DNA of 64,000 nucleotides from JBCBST01 sp039819115. GTDB taxonomy: Bacteria; Bacteroidota; Rhodothermia; Balneolales; Balneolaceae. Within the stretch, counting starts at the first letter, position 1. Each line of letters begins with the position of its first letter. The notes under the pieces were generated by a model. The model did no database searches. It worked only from the letters and a program-made list of their open reading frames with translations, and was not told where the DNA came from. The stretch spans positions 1 through 64,000 of the forward strand of contig JBCBST010000001.1 of the NCBI GenBank assembly GCA_039819115.1, given 5' to 3'. Below, piece after piece: positions 34,558 to 43,180 of the stretch. Both the position numbers and the translations under genes were made by a program.

Positions 34558-35187
34558 TTAAGTGGATGCAGGGGGACAATTTTGTAACCCCCCTGAGATT
34601 ATATTTGCATACGTGTCAATGAATTCGTCCATATCCACGTCTTTGGCATTTTTTAGCAGCTTTTTCTTAGAGTCCATAAACTGGACTACACCCACCGAGC
34701 AAGCCCAGCCAATGTACTGTACATAACTTGGGTTATACGCTTTAGAGAATTCCCCCGTTTTCTGTCCCTCCCTGATGATGTTTTCGTACATGTGCTGCAC
34801 TTTATAGCTGGCATTGGCATAATCATCGATGTCTACTTTAAACTCCGGCCGGTCGATAACCGTGACCAATTTAAAATACTCGTTGTATTCCGTATAAAAC
34901 CGGTAGCACGACTTACACACATTCCTGACTTTTTCTGTGGCGGTTTCGCCTTTCGAAGCAGCTTCTTCGAAGATATCCAGCATGATATTCAATGCTTTAA
35001 TGCTTAGTTCAAGCAAGAGATCATCTTTGTTTTTGTAATACTTATATACGGTACCTTTGGCAATATCTGCTTTTGCCACCACCTGGTCTATCGTGAAATT
35101 TTCGATGCCTTGCTCTAACAGCACAAGATCTGCTGCAAGCATGATCTGTCGCTTTCGGGTGGCTTCGCTGTAGTGTTTATTTTTCAT
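34558..35187 (-). CDS. TetR/AcrR-family transcriptional repressor
   Basis: A 209-residue regulator. The N-terminal DNA-binding domain has the usual helix-turn-helix, with FTIDQVVAKADIAKGTVYKY (31-50) as the core. The remainder is a helical ligand-binding domain typical of multidrug-sensing repressors. It heads the efflux operon and is preceded by two identical TGAC-N5-GTCA boxes 3 and 26 bp before its start codon, pointing to autorepression relieved by a pump substrate. Ligand unknown. Confidence 0.92.
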   Translation of the reverse strand: MKNKHYSEATRKRQIMLAADLVLLEQGIENFTIDQVVAKADIAKGTVYKYYKNKDDLLLELSIKALNIMLDIFEEAASKGETATEKVRNVCKSCYRFYTEYNEYFKLVTVIDRPEFKVDIDDYANASYKVQHMYENIIREGQKTGEFSKAYNPSYVQYIGWACSVGVVQFMDSKKKLLKNAKDVDMDEFIDTYANIISGGLQNCPPAST

Positions 35188-35189
35188 AA

Positions 35190-35225
35190 TGACTAACGGT
35201 CAATTTGATGGTTGACTAACGGTCA
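35190..35225. promoter_or_regulatory. Paired TetR-type operators upstream of the efflux operon
   Basis: TGACTAACGGTCA occurs twice as a direct repeat (35190-35202 and 35213-35225), 23 bp apart, which is about two helical turns. Placement just before the repressor's start codon is typical for autoregulated TetR genes; a related box lies upstream of the adaptor gene at 33887. Confidence 0.7.
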
Positions 35226-35544
35226 TTTTTAAATGTTTAGTTCCCGGAGTTCAAAAAAAAATTATCTCCCTGAAAAAGAGGACACCTCTAATTGGCCATT
35301 AGTTATCCAACACCGGCGACAAAAGGAGAGCGGATAGCCTCATTCTTGCAGAAAATTCTCTGTCTGACAGATTAAAACCTGGCTAAGCGGATATAAGCTA
35401 ACCCACTTTATTGAGCAGATAAAGATACTACAGGTTGATTTAAAAGATCGTTTGATTTTTACCAGGGACGGGCTTCATTTGATCCCGGTTATGCAATAGA
35501 TTCTTTTGTAGAATTCGTATTTCGAATCAGGGTAAGTTCCAGAG
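35226..35544. other. Intergenic stretch without recognised feature
   Basis: About 320 bp between the TetR operators and the toxin stop codon. I see no convincing ORF, tRNA or strong hairpin. The efflux operon promoter should lie at its left end near the operators. The rest may be neutral sequence or a worn remnant. Confidence 0.5.
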
Positions 35545-35895
35545 TTAAGTGCTGGATTTGTTGTATAAGGCTTTGGCCTCATTCTCGAGGGTCGGTTCAA
35601 GTTTTTTCATACGCTCCAATAGGTTCATGGAAGTATGTTTGACTGTAAGCACATAAATATGATCTCCTATGATGTCACAGATCAAGAAATGTTTTTGGAC
35701 AGGATAGGCCATGAATCTGGAGGATATTTTTTTATTGATTTTTAATAGCCCATTATTTTCCTGTAACAGAACAAATGATTCTTCAAAGTCTCGAATATAT
35801 TTCAAAGCTGTTGTTTCTCCCCATTCAGCATAGGAAAAATCGTAAATATCCTGAATATCATCTAGTGCTTTGTCTGTAAGGAAAAGTTTTTTCAT
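35545..35895 (-). CDS. ParE/RelE-family toxin
   Basis: A 116-residue small basic protein of the RelE/ParE fold: LTDKALDDIQDIYDFSYAEWG at the N-terminus, central strands (SSRFMAYPVQKHFLICDIIGDHIYVLTVKHTSMNLLERM) matching the ParE-type core in which the strand before Arg/His residues lines the active cleft. Family toxins either poison gyrase (ParE) or cut mRNA (RelE); the long alpha-helical N-terminus favours ParE. It overlaps the antitoxin gene by 4 bp, the usual translational coupling. Confidence 0.85.
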   Translation of the reverse strand: MKKLFLTDKALDDIQDIYDFSYAEWGETTALKYIRDFEESFVLLQENNGLLKINKKISSRFMAYPVQKHFLICDIIGDHIYVLTVKHTSMNLLERMKKLEPTLENEAKALYNKSST

Positions 35896-36158
35896 TGGGC
35901 TTTACGCTTGCTATGCGCGGTTAAATCCGCAAGCAGATCCCCCGAAAATTCATGAGTACGCCCATGTACCACATCCTGATATCCTTCTACGATTGAGTTT
36001 CTGAGTTGGGCTGCTTGCAAACGCTCACTGTCATGACGAATAAGATCACGTACATATTCGCTTGGAGTGGCATACAAGGTACCATCTCCGGACTGGCTGA
36101 TGACGAATTTTTTCATTTCGTCGGTAAGGGCAATATTAATCGTCTCTGTTTTGGGCAT
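35892..36158 (-). CDS. ParD-like ribbon-helix-helix antitoxin
   Basis: An 88-residue antitoxin and DNA-binding protein. The N-terminal ribbon-helix-helix (NIALTDEMKKFVISQ ... YATPSEYVRDLIRHDSERLQ) is the CopG/ParD type; the C-terminal half would wrap the toxin. It is translated first, with a 4-bp overlap to the toxin. It probably represses its own promoter together with the toxin, using the inverted repeat at 36176-36203. Confidence 0.85.
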   Translation of the reverse strand: MPKTETINIALTDEMKKFVISQSGDGTLYATPSEYVRDLIRHDSERLQAAQLRNSIVEGYQDVVHGRTHEFSGDLLADLTAHSKRKAQ

Positions 36159-36175
36159 AGTTCAACTTTTTTAGG

Positions 36176-36203
36176 TATATAAACATACTTTGCTCTTTAT
36201 ATA
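36176..36203. promoter_or_regulatory. Toxin-antitoxin operator candidate (inverted repeat)
   Basis: A perfect 8-bp inverted repeat TATATAAA / TTTATATA with a 12-bp spacer lies 18 bp upstream of the antitoxin start. The A/T-rich arms also look like -10 sequence, so repressor binding would block the promoter. Confidence 0.45.
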
Positions 36204-36218
36204 TTGTCAATATTTAAC

Positions 36219-36326
36219 ATGCAAAGAGTCCGGGTAACCACACAGGGTTCCTCTCAGAATGGTACCGGTATTGTCCACCCGAACTATCATCCCGATGCTT
36301 CAGAGTATAAAGTGAAACGATATTAA
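36219..36326 (+). CDS. Small ORF of unknown meaning (35 aa)
   Basis: A 35-codon ORF on the strand opposite to its neighbours, in the gap between the BNR gene and the antitoxin gene. It encodes a polar peptide with GTGIVHPNYHPDASEYKVKRY-like content (last third EYKVKRY). I recognise no family. It could be a real small protein or the worn C-terminal end of a lost gene; no ribosome-binding site is visible. The rest of 36159-36461 holds only the TA operator candidate and the terminator at 36402. Confidence 0.25.
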   Translation: MQRVRVTTQGSSQNGTGIVHPNYHPDASEYKVKRY

Positions 36327-36401
36327 CACTAAAAGGCGGAGAGCTCGTGTTTCTTTTTGTCCCCAAACAGGACATGAACAAGCAGCGACAGTTTAGGAAA
36401 G

Positions 36402-36432
36402 AAAAAAACCGCGCTGAACGCGCGGTTTAGTA
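36402..36432 (-). terminator. Rho-independent terminator of the BNR-repeat gene
   Basis: Read on the minus strand, AAACCGCGCG and CGCGGTTT form a GC-rich stem followed by seven Ts. It lies about 30 bp past the stop of the BNR-repeat gene. Confidence 0.9.
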
Positions 36433-36461
36433 CATAGAAAACAGAGAAGAGAAAGAAACGA

Positions 36462-39400
36462 TCAGAATTCCTTAAAGGGACTCGGTGCGGCCGTTTCCAC
36501 GGCGACACGATAGGCAGGCCAATCCACATTAAAGAAGTTATTGATCTGGGAAACAGCATCATCCACCGCTTCTTTAGCAAGACGCAACAGGTTTTGTTCG
36601 GTCTCGCCAGGACCATCATAATCGCCACCGAGATACCTGCCCGGAGCAAACAGTCGGGTCATAACGGTTGGGTTCGGGTTACGGACAATACCCTGACGAT
36701 TGTCTTGTTTTCCGAATACCATATCCAGTAAGCTGTCGATCTGTTTCTTTGTCTTTTTATTGGCTTCATTCAGTTCTTTCAGGTCGTCTTTGTCCCGGGA
36801 ATCTGCTTTTGCCAATTTTTCATTCATCTCCACGATTTCTTTTGCTTCCACCAGTTTTGAGGTGGCTTCAGCCAGTTTTTCCCGAAGATCATTCATGCTA
36901 TTTCGAAGTTCATCCGAAGCACGCAAAGCTGTCATAGGCATTTCCATGCGGGAATCAGGATGTACAGTAACCATCGTGGAATCAGAAAATCCGCCGTACG
37001 TCATTTTTACTTTATACGTACCCGGTAGTACAGATCCGCCTGAAGGTTCGGGAGCATTAGGTCGGGGCTTTCTACGGCTCGGGTTGCGAACGCCTTTTTT
37101 ATCCATACCCCAAGCGGTTCGGTTAATACCTGTTTCCTGTGGGGTTCGTTCAAACGTCCGTATTTGTTCTCCGGAAGCGTCAAACACCTCGAATGTTACC
37201 TTTGGCTTTTTAGCCGGCTTCTTTGCGTCTTTTTTCGGGAGAGCGTCGGGATTTACGGAATAAGTAAGCATGGCACCACGGCCCCGGTTTTCTCCGGCGT
37301 ACACTCCATCGGCTACAAAGCGGATACCCCGTGCCTGTCGCCAGTAGGCCAGATATGCATCCGGTGATGGGAATGCTTTGATGGGGTTTTCCAGCTCCTG
37401 AGCTCCTGATGCTGCCAGTTCACGTAGTGGACGGATGTCATCCAGAACCCAGAACGATCGGCCGAAGGTACCAATCACGAGATCATGTTCCCGCGGGTGA
37501 ATAACCATGTCGTAAGTAGATGCCGTTGGATACCCATTGGTCCACTTACTCCAGTTTTCACCCCCATCAACAGAAACATACAGACCTAATTCAGTACCCA
37601 CGAACATTAGGTTAGGCTCTACCAAATCTTGTACAAACGATAAGGCATACCCTTCCACACCTTTATCCTTTACAATATTCTTCCAGCTTTTACCATAGTT
37701 GGTGGTATGCATGACATAGGGTTCCCAGTTCCCGCGACGATAATCATTAATTATAGCAACGGCTTCTTCGGCATTAAAGGCTGAAGATTTAACCTGCGAT
37801 ACCCAGCTTCCCTCAGGAACGCCTTTCACATTTCGGGTCAGATCGCTCCAGTTAGCGCCACCGTCTCTGGTGATCTGGATTTTTCCGTCGTCGGTACCCA
37901 CCCATAATACATTACGTTCTTTTTTACTCGGCTCTATAGCCAGGATGGTAGTGTAGTTCTCAGCTCCGGTAGCATCGAGGGTAAGGCCACCACTTTCGTG
38001 TTGTTTTTGCTTGGTGGTGTCGTTTGTGGTCAGATCGGGAGATATGATGGTCCAGCTCTCACCACTGTTGGTACTTTTATGCACGTATTGGCTGCCGAAG
38101 TAAATGGTCTCATCGTCAAACGGATCGGAGTTAATCGGTGAATTCCAGTTAAAGCGGAGGGGCGCACCTTCCGGATGGGTAGGCTTAACGAACCGTGAAC
38201 TACCGGTTTCCCGATCAATACGTCCCACATTTCCTTGTTGCGACATGGCATAAGCGTACCGTGGATTGCTGGGGTCAATCATCACATCAAAACCGTCCCC
38301 GAAAAAGAGTTCTTCCCAATACGCATTCCGGATACCACCTGAGCGCCAGACATAGGCCGGTCCCTGCCATGATCCGTTATCCTGCATCCCTCCATACACG
38401 TTATAGGGTATTTCGTTATCTACGGCAACATGGTAATACTGACCAACCGGTACATTATCCAGAAAGCGCCAGGTTTTACCACCATCCCAGGTGATGTTTA
38501 CCCCGCCATCGTTTCCATCCATCATGAACCCGGGGCTTTCTTTACTTAACCAGAAGGCATGATGATCGGGATGAACCCAATTGTAGAAGGGATAGAGGCT
38601 TTCAAATGATTTACCCCCATCTTCACTTTTTGAAATATAGGTATAGATGCTGAATACGCGGTTTTCATTGAAGGGGTCAACGTAGATTTCGGCATAATAG
38701 AAGGGTCGGTTACCTACATCGCCGTCTTTAGCTACTTCCTGGCGTTTCTCCCAGGTAAAGCCACCATCCTCACTTCGGTAGATGGCGTTTTTCTTTGATT
38801 CCACATGGGCATACACCACATCGGTATTGCTTTGGGCTATCGCTACTCCGATACGTCCGAGTTCACCTTTTGGCAGGCCATCTTCATCGGATAATTTCTT
38901 CCAGTTTTCACCACCGTCCAACGTCATGTATAGTCCGGAACCTTCACCACCGGATTCGAAAAACCAGGGCCATCTCCGAAATTCCCACATGGCCGCAAAG
39001 AGCTTGTTGGGATTATTCGGATCCATTACTAAATCAGCAATACCTGTACGGTTGTTATTGTACAGTATTTTAGTCCAGGTTTTTCCACCATCAGTTGTTT
39101 TGTACACCCCACGTTCTTCACTATCGGCCCAGGCATTTCCCTGTGCACCAACGTAAACTACATCCGGATTTTCCGGGTGGATGATCACCCGATGAATGTT
39201 TCGAGTTCCTTCCAGTCCCATGAGTTGCCAGCTGCGGCCTCCATCAATACTTTTATATATTCCTGCTCCTGAACTCTGGCTGTTTCGGGGATTACCTTCT
39301 CCGGTACCTACCCAGACAATACTGGGGTTTTTTTGATGGATGTCGATTGCTCCAATCGAATGTGCTCCATATTCGTCAAAAATGGGTTCCCATCGTATCC

Positions 39401-39632
39401 CTCCACTTTCCGATTTCCAGACTCCCCCGGAGGCAGAACCGATGTACATGATATCGGTATTGCTTTCTACCACATCAATAGCGGTAATCCGTCCACTCAT
39501 TCCCGCAGGCCCGATATTTCTCGGTTCCATTCCTTTTAGCAAGTCCATATCCAGTTGCTGGGCCTGGGCAGAAAACGTAATTCCCAATACCACCAGCCAT
39601 GCACTTAATAGTTTTCGTAGCGTGTTGTTCAT
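36462..39632 (-). CDS. Secreted BNR/VPS10-like beta-propeller protein
   Basis: A 1056-residue exported protein with a signal peptide (1-24, cleaved before QQLD). More than ten BNR/Asp-box units of the type S-x-D-G-G-x-(T/N)-W are visible (SEDGGFTWEK, TTDGGKTW, SVDGGENW, TRDGGANW), forming sortilin/VPS10-like beta propellers over about 30-740. After about 850 there is a beta sandwich (VLPGTYKVKMTYGG) and a coiled-coil stretch (EKLAEATSKLVEAKEI, about 930-985). Members are annotated as glycosyl hydrolase-like but catalytic activity is not established. It has no T9SS tail, so final location is uncertain. It lies alone with its own terminator. Confidence 0.87.
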   Translation of the reverse strand: MNNTLRKLLSAWLVVLGITFSAQAQQLDMDLLKGMEPRNIGPAGMSGRITAIDVVESNTDIMYIGSASGGVWKSESGGIRWEPIFDEYGAHSIGAIDIHQKNPSIVWVGTGEGNPRNSQSSGAGIYKSIDGGRSWQLMGLEGTRNIHRVIIHPENPDVVYVGAQGNAWADSEERGVYKTTDGGKTWTKILYNNNRTGIADLVMDPNNPNKLFAAMWEFRRWPWFFESGGEGSGLYMTLDGGENWKKLSDEDGLPKGELGRIGVAIAQSNTDVVYAHVESKKNAIYRSEDGGFTWEKRQEVAKDGDVGNRPFYYAEIYVDPFNENRVFSIYTYISKSEDGGKSFESLYPFYNWVHPDHHAFWLSKESPGFMMDGNDGGVNITWDGGKTWRFLDNVPVGQYYHVAVDNEIPYNVYGGMQDNGSWQGPAYVWRSGGIRNAYWEELFFGDGFDVMIDPSNPRYAYAMSQQGNVGRIDRETGSSRFVKPTHPEGAPLRFNWNSPINSDPFDDETIYFGSQYVHKSTNSGESWTIISPDLTTNDTTKQKQHESGGLTLDATGAENYTTILAIEPSKKERNVLWVGTDDGKIQITRDGGANWSDLTRNVKGVPEGSWVSQVKSSAFNAEEAVAIINDYRRGNWEPYVMHTTNYGKSWKNIVKDKGVEGYALSFVQDLVEPNLMFVGTELGLYVSVDGGENWSKWTNGYPTASTYDMVIHPREHDLVIGTFGRSFWVLDDIRPLRELAASGAQELENPIKAFPSPDAYLAYWRQARGIRFVADGVYAGENRGRGAMLTYSVNPDALPKKDAKKPAKKPKVTFEVFDASGEQIRTFERTPQETGINRTAWGMDKKGVRNPSRRKPRPNAPEPSGGSVLPGTYKVKMTYGGFSDSTMVTVHPDSRMEMPMTALRASDELRNSMNDLREKLAEATSKLVEAKEIVEMNEKLAKADSRDKDDLKELNEANKKTKKQIDSLLDMVFGKQDNRQGIVRNPNPTVMTRLFAPGRYLGGDYDGPGETEQNLLRLAKEAVDDAVSQINNFFNVDWPAYRVAVETAAPSPFKEF

Positions 39633-39649
39633 ATTTATTTAGGTGTGAT

Positions 39650-39692
39650 TAAAAAAATAACGGGATGCCCTTTTGGGACATCCCGCTCCGTA
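39650..39692 (-). terminator. Rho-independent terminator of the metalloprotease gene
   Basis: CGGGATG-CCC ... GGGACATCCCG forms a long stem with one bulge; on the minus strand it is followed by TTATTTTTTT. It lies about 20 bp past the metalloprotease stop codon. Confidence 0.85.
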
Positions 39693-39708
39693 GTTAGATC
39701 CTAACGCA

Positions 39709-42198
39709 CTAGTTGTTGGGATCTAAAACGTTATCGATTAATTCCGAGGCATCCCGAAGGTGAGCTCGTGTAGCCCGGTCAGAAACGCCATTTCGTATAT
39801 TTCGATCGATGTCGCGCTTTAATCGTTCCAGTTGTTCACGTACAACCGGGCGGATATCTGACTGAGAAAGATCGTAAGCAGATCCGAAGAAACCACCTCT
39901 TCTGGGTTCAACGGTCATCAGGTTGTCCATTCGCTCTATATAAGCGCGTTGCAGATGACGACGATGAACGTCAATGGTTCGGTTTCCACGAAGTTCGCTC
40001 CAGACCCCACTGCGAAGATCATCCATCATTTCATAAATGGTGTATACATCTCCCTCATTTCGGGTTTCACTCTCTACCAGGCGTGCTAATCGGTTAATGT
40101 TCGTCATATTATTGAGAACACCAGCCTGTGCACCCCGGAACGTTTCAACGGCGGTGGCCTGGTTGATGCGATCGAGAATGTCCCGGTTAAATGCCCAGGT
40201 AGGAGTGGACAATGCATGTTCAAGCAGGAAGTTCATGGCACGACGCTGGTCGTCTTCGTCTACCACTTCGTATACTACTCCATCCTGTTCGAATGTTTTA
40301 TAGGTCTGATAGACCCCACCAATGTAGGTGGTTACATGCCCCATATAGCGTCTCCACTGCCCAATCACCTGACCGTACAGTTCAGATAAGTCAGAAAATT
40401 CTTCGCCGTCTTCTTCAACCCAGTTTATGAGGTTGCCAGTAATGTTTTCGAGATTCTTAAGCCCTAGTTCACTGGCTCTCATGGCATCGTCACCAATGGC
40501 TTCGGTTTGGGAGCGTGGATCGGCACCAGTGGAATATCCGAAGAAGTACAGTGGGTCGTCTCCGTTGTTTACGATCCATTGATTAAGGATTTCGTTTTCA
40601 TCATCCGGCTCATCGATATCCGGGAACCAGGTATAGCCCCACTTAATAGACCATTTGTCATATTCCCCGATTTGAGGATAATACTGGGTAACGCCGTCCT
40701 CTGGTTGTGCCACGTAATTGAATCGGGCATAGTCCATAATGGAGGGAGCGGTTCCGTGAGCAGAAGTGAACTCAGGATCGCGTAATTGTTCTACGGTATA
40801 GCCTACACTGGAACCCATGTTATGAGGAAGGCCGAGGGTGTGTCCTACTTCGTGAGCCATAACGAAACGAAGCATTTCTCCCATGATGTCATCTGACATT
40901 TTCACATTCCGTGCATCAGGATTAGAAGCAGCGGTTTGTATGAAGTACCAGTTGCGAAGCAGGTTCTGAATGTTGTGATACCAAAGGATGTCACTTTCCA
41001 GAATCTGACCAGAACGCGGATCATGAACGTGTGGTCCCTGAGCATTCTGAATCGGGTTTGTGATATAACGCATTACCGAGTAGCGGACATCTTCGGGTGA
41101 AAATTCAGGATCTTCTTCTGGTGTCGGAGCTTCTTTACCGATAATCGCATTTTTGAAACCTGCGGCTTCGAAAGCAACTTGCCAGTCGTCAATACCTTGA
41201 ATCAGGTAAGGCACCCACTTCTTAGGAGTAGCAGGGTCCAGATAGTAGATAATTGGTTCTTCAGGTTCTACTAATTCTCCACGAAGGTAAGCCGCCTTGT
41301 CTTTTGGTACCAGTTTATAGCGGGTGATAAACCGGTTTGTAGCTGCTTTGTGCTCATCGGAACTGTAGTCATATTGTCCGATGGAGAAGTAACCCACACG
41401 CTGATCCCAGTTACGAGGCATCCAGGGTTCTTCAGGTAGCAGAATCATAGACTGATTCATTTCCAGTGAGATCGTATTTGTAGCACGGTCATCCGGTGCG
41501 TTGGTGGCGTCGTAGGTGAGTACGTGACGCACTTCAATATTTTCCGGGTAGCTATTAGCATGCTGAATGAAACTTCGGGATGCATCAAGACGGCGTACAG
41601 AGAACCCACGACGCTGTCCCTGGCTTAATCCGCTGATCAAGGCTACATCGGAGGTATATAACTTGGTAACATCAACTACCACACCGGTGGTGTCTTTGTT
41701 GTAGGCAGCAATGTCAAAACTATATACTACCGGCTCGAAATTGTTATTTCGAAGCGACTTGTAAATGGGATCTTCTTCGTTGGCAACACTGCTGAATGAG
41801 ACATGGCGAAGCATAATCTTGTTATCTTTTCGCTGCCACCGTACGACTTGCTGGCCTCTGGCTTTCTGGCCAGCACCACCAAAGGTGAGATTTTGTGTGC
41901 TACCGGCAATCCGGCTAACCAGGAGCATTTCGCGCTCCAGTAAGTCATTCGGGATTTCGAAATAATACTTGTCGCTTACCTTATGGACATTAAAAAGACC
42001 TTCATCAGAAATGGCGTCTTTTGTGATGACCTGGCTAAACTTTTTGGGTTCACCTTTTTTTGCAGGTGGTTTGCGAGAGGCTGATGCGGTCGGTTTGCCG
42101 CTTGGTTTCGAGGATTTCTTGAAGGTGTTACATGCTGAAAATAAGAGGAAACAGCACAGGAATAGAGCAGACAATCTGCCCAGTTTTGTACCAATCAT
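39709..42198 (-). CDS. Zinc-dependent metalloprotease lipoprotein (DUF5117/DUF5118 type)
   Basis: An 829-residue lipoprotein with lipobox FSAC (C23) and a Lys/Ser/Pro-rich linker (about 27-55). The N-terminal DUF5118-like and DUF5117-like regions precede a metzincin-type zinc site HEVGHTLGLPHN near residue 450, which supplies three histidines and the general-base glutamate; SIMDYARFN with a Met-turn follows about 40 residues later. The C-terminal region is helical (MDNLMTVEPRRGGF). Large proteases of this class are common in Bacteroidota and act at the cell surface or in the periplasm on unknown proteins. Confidence 0.9.
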   Translation of the reverse strand: MIGTKLGRLSALFLCCFLLFSACNTFKKSSKPSGKPTASASRKPPAKKGEPKKFSQVITKDAISDEGLFNVHKVSDKYYFEIPNDLLEREMLLVSRIAGSTQNLTFGGAGQKARGQQVVRWQRKDNKIMLRHVSFSSVANEEDPIYKSLRNNNFEPVVYSFDIAAYNKDTTGVVVDVTKLYTSDVALISGLSQGQRRGFSVRRLDASRSFIQHANSYPENIEVRHVLTYDATNAPDDRATNTISLEMNQSMILLPEEPWMPRNWDQRVGYFSIGQYDYSSDEHKAATNRFITRYKLVPKDKAAYLRGELVEPEEPIIYYLDPATPKKWVPYLIQGIDDWQVAFEAAGFKNAIIGKEAPTPEEDPEFSPEDVRYSVMRYITNPIQNAQGPHVHDPRSGQILESDILWYHNIQNLLRNWYFIQTAASNPDARNVKMSDDIMGEMLRFVMAHEVGHTLGLPHNMGSSVGYTVEQLRDPEFTSAHGTAPSIMDYARFNYVAQPEDGVTQYYPQIGEYDKWSIKWGYTWFPDIDEPDDENEILNQWIVNNGDDPLYFFGYSTGADPRSQTEAIGDDAMRASELGLKNLENITGNLINWVEEDGEEFSDLSELYGQVIGQWRRYMGHVTTYIGGVYQTYKTFEQDGVVYEVVDEDDQRRAMNFLLEHALSTPTWAFNRDILDRINQATAVETFRGAQAGVLNNMTNINRLARLVESETRNEGDVYTIYEMMDDLRSGVWSELRGNRTIDVHRRHLQRAYIERMDNLMTVEPRRGGFFGSAYDLSQSDIRPVVREQLERLKRDIDRNIRNGVSDRATRAHLRDASELIDNVLDPNN

Positions 42199-42266
42199 AC
42201 GTGGTTAGTTAGTTAATAGATTAAAAACTATATAAAGTGGGGCTAGGAGTTGTACTAAGCAAGTAT

Positions 42267-42308
42267 GAAAAAACAAGGGGGTGTAAAAATTCTAAAAATT
42301 TACCCCTT
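42267..42308 (-). terminator. Probable terminator overlapping the hydrolase stop codon
   Basis: On the minus strand AAGGGGTAAA and TTTACACCCCCTT pair with a small bulge and are followed by TTGTTTTTT. The left arm overlaps the stop codon of the alpha/beta hydrolase gene, so it would end the pseudouridine synthase-hydrolase message. Confidence 0.6.
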
Positions 42309-43178
42309 TAAATACTCAGTAAACCAGCCCTTTGTCCATTCGACAACTTCATGGAGTGGTTTTGGAAATTCCTGAGCCTCGAATGGATGTGATCCTCCAA
42401 ACGTATGGCCCCCGTTTGCCACCAACCGCAATTCTTTATCATTAGAGGCACAGGCTATGTGTAGTTTTTCAGAATCGGTATACGGAATGGTTTCGTCTTC
42501 CCGACCGTGAATGAACAAGACAGGAACTCTCAGGTCCGCCATGCGATGCTCGGCCAGAATGCGTTCCTGATGTTTTATTGCATCATCATACAGCGATCGC
42601 TTCACTCTCATGGTTTGTCCGGTTCTGGAGTTTTTGATATCGGTAAACCCTTTATTGTTCCAATCGGATACCATGGTTTCCGGCCAGCGCTCCAGGTAGT
42701 TAGCTACGGCATTCCAGCTTACTACGGTTTGTATCGTTTCGTATTCAGCTCCCGCAACCAGGGCGGTTTGTGCACCGCGACTGTGCCCTACAATGCCAAT
42801 CATATCCGTATTCAGATGGGTATGATGATCAGAAATGACTCCTTTTTGGAGGGCCTGTATGATGGAGCCCACATCGTCCAAATCCTGTGATAATGTGTTT
42901 TGTTCAAACAAATCGAGCCGATCGAATTCAAATCTTCGATCACCAATACCGCTGGTTGAAAAATTGAATGCAACCACAGCAAAACCCGCATAACATAATT
43001 CCTCACAAATATCGGGAAAGGTACCCCAATCTTTGAATCCTTTGAACCCGTGAAGGAATAACACCACAGGAACAGAAACCGATGTTCCGGATACCGGAGC
43101 ATATAATTCATACCGTATAGGATGATCGTTGGTAGCTGGTACGGAACCCGAAGAAATTGAAATGTTGGTAACTTCCAT
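42300..43178 (-). CDS. Alpha/beta hydrolase (dienelactone-hydrolase/prolyl-oligopeptidase-like)
   Basis: A 292-residue cytosolic serine hydrolase. The oxyanion region is FLHGFKGFKDWG (41-52), the nucleophile elbow GHSRG has S133, the acid is D228 in HGREDETIPY and the base H258 in NGGHTFGG. Together these form a complete triad. Substrate is unknown; the family covers esterases and peptidases. It begins 2 bp after the pseudouridine synthase stop, so the two are probably co-transcribed. Confidence 0.88.
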   Translation of the reverse strand: MEVTNISISSGSVPATNDHPIRYELYAPVSGTSVSVPVVLFLHGFKGFKDWGTFPDICEELCYAGFAVVAFNFSTSGIGDRRFEFDRLDLFEQNTLSQDLDDVGSIIQALQKGVISDHHTHLNTDMIGIVGHSRGAQTALVAGAEYETIQTVVSWNAVANYLERWPETMVSDWNNKGFTDIKNSRTGQTMRVKRSLYDDAIKHQERILAEHRMADLRVPVLFIHGREDETIPYTDSEKLHIACASNDKELRLVANGGHTFGGSHPFEAQEFPKPLHEVVEWTKGWFTEYLKG

Positions 43179-43180
43179 TG

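Noticed and set aside
35226..35544. Degenerate gene remnant in the gap before the toxin gene
   Set aside because: No reading frame of useful length or recognisable motif could be traced.
36700..37263. 187-codon plus-strand reading frame opposite the BNR-repeat gene
   Set aside because: Low-complexity Ser/Phe-rich shadow of a well-supported gene on the other strand.
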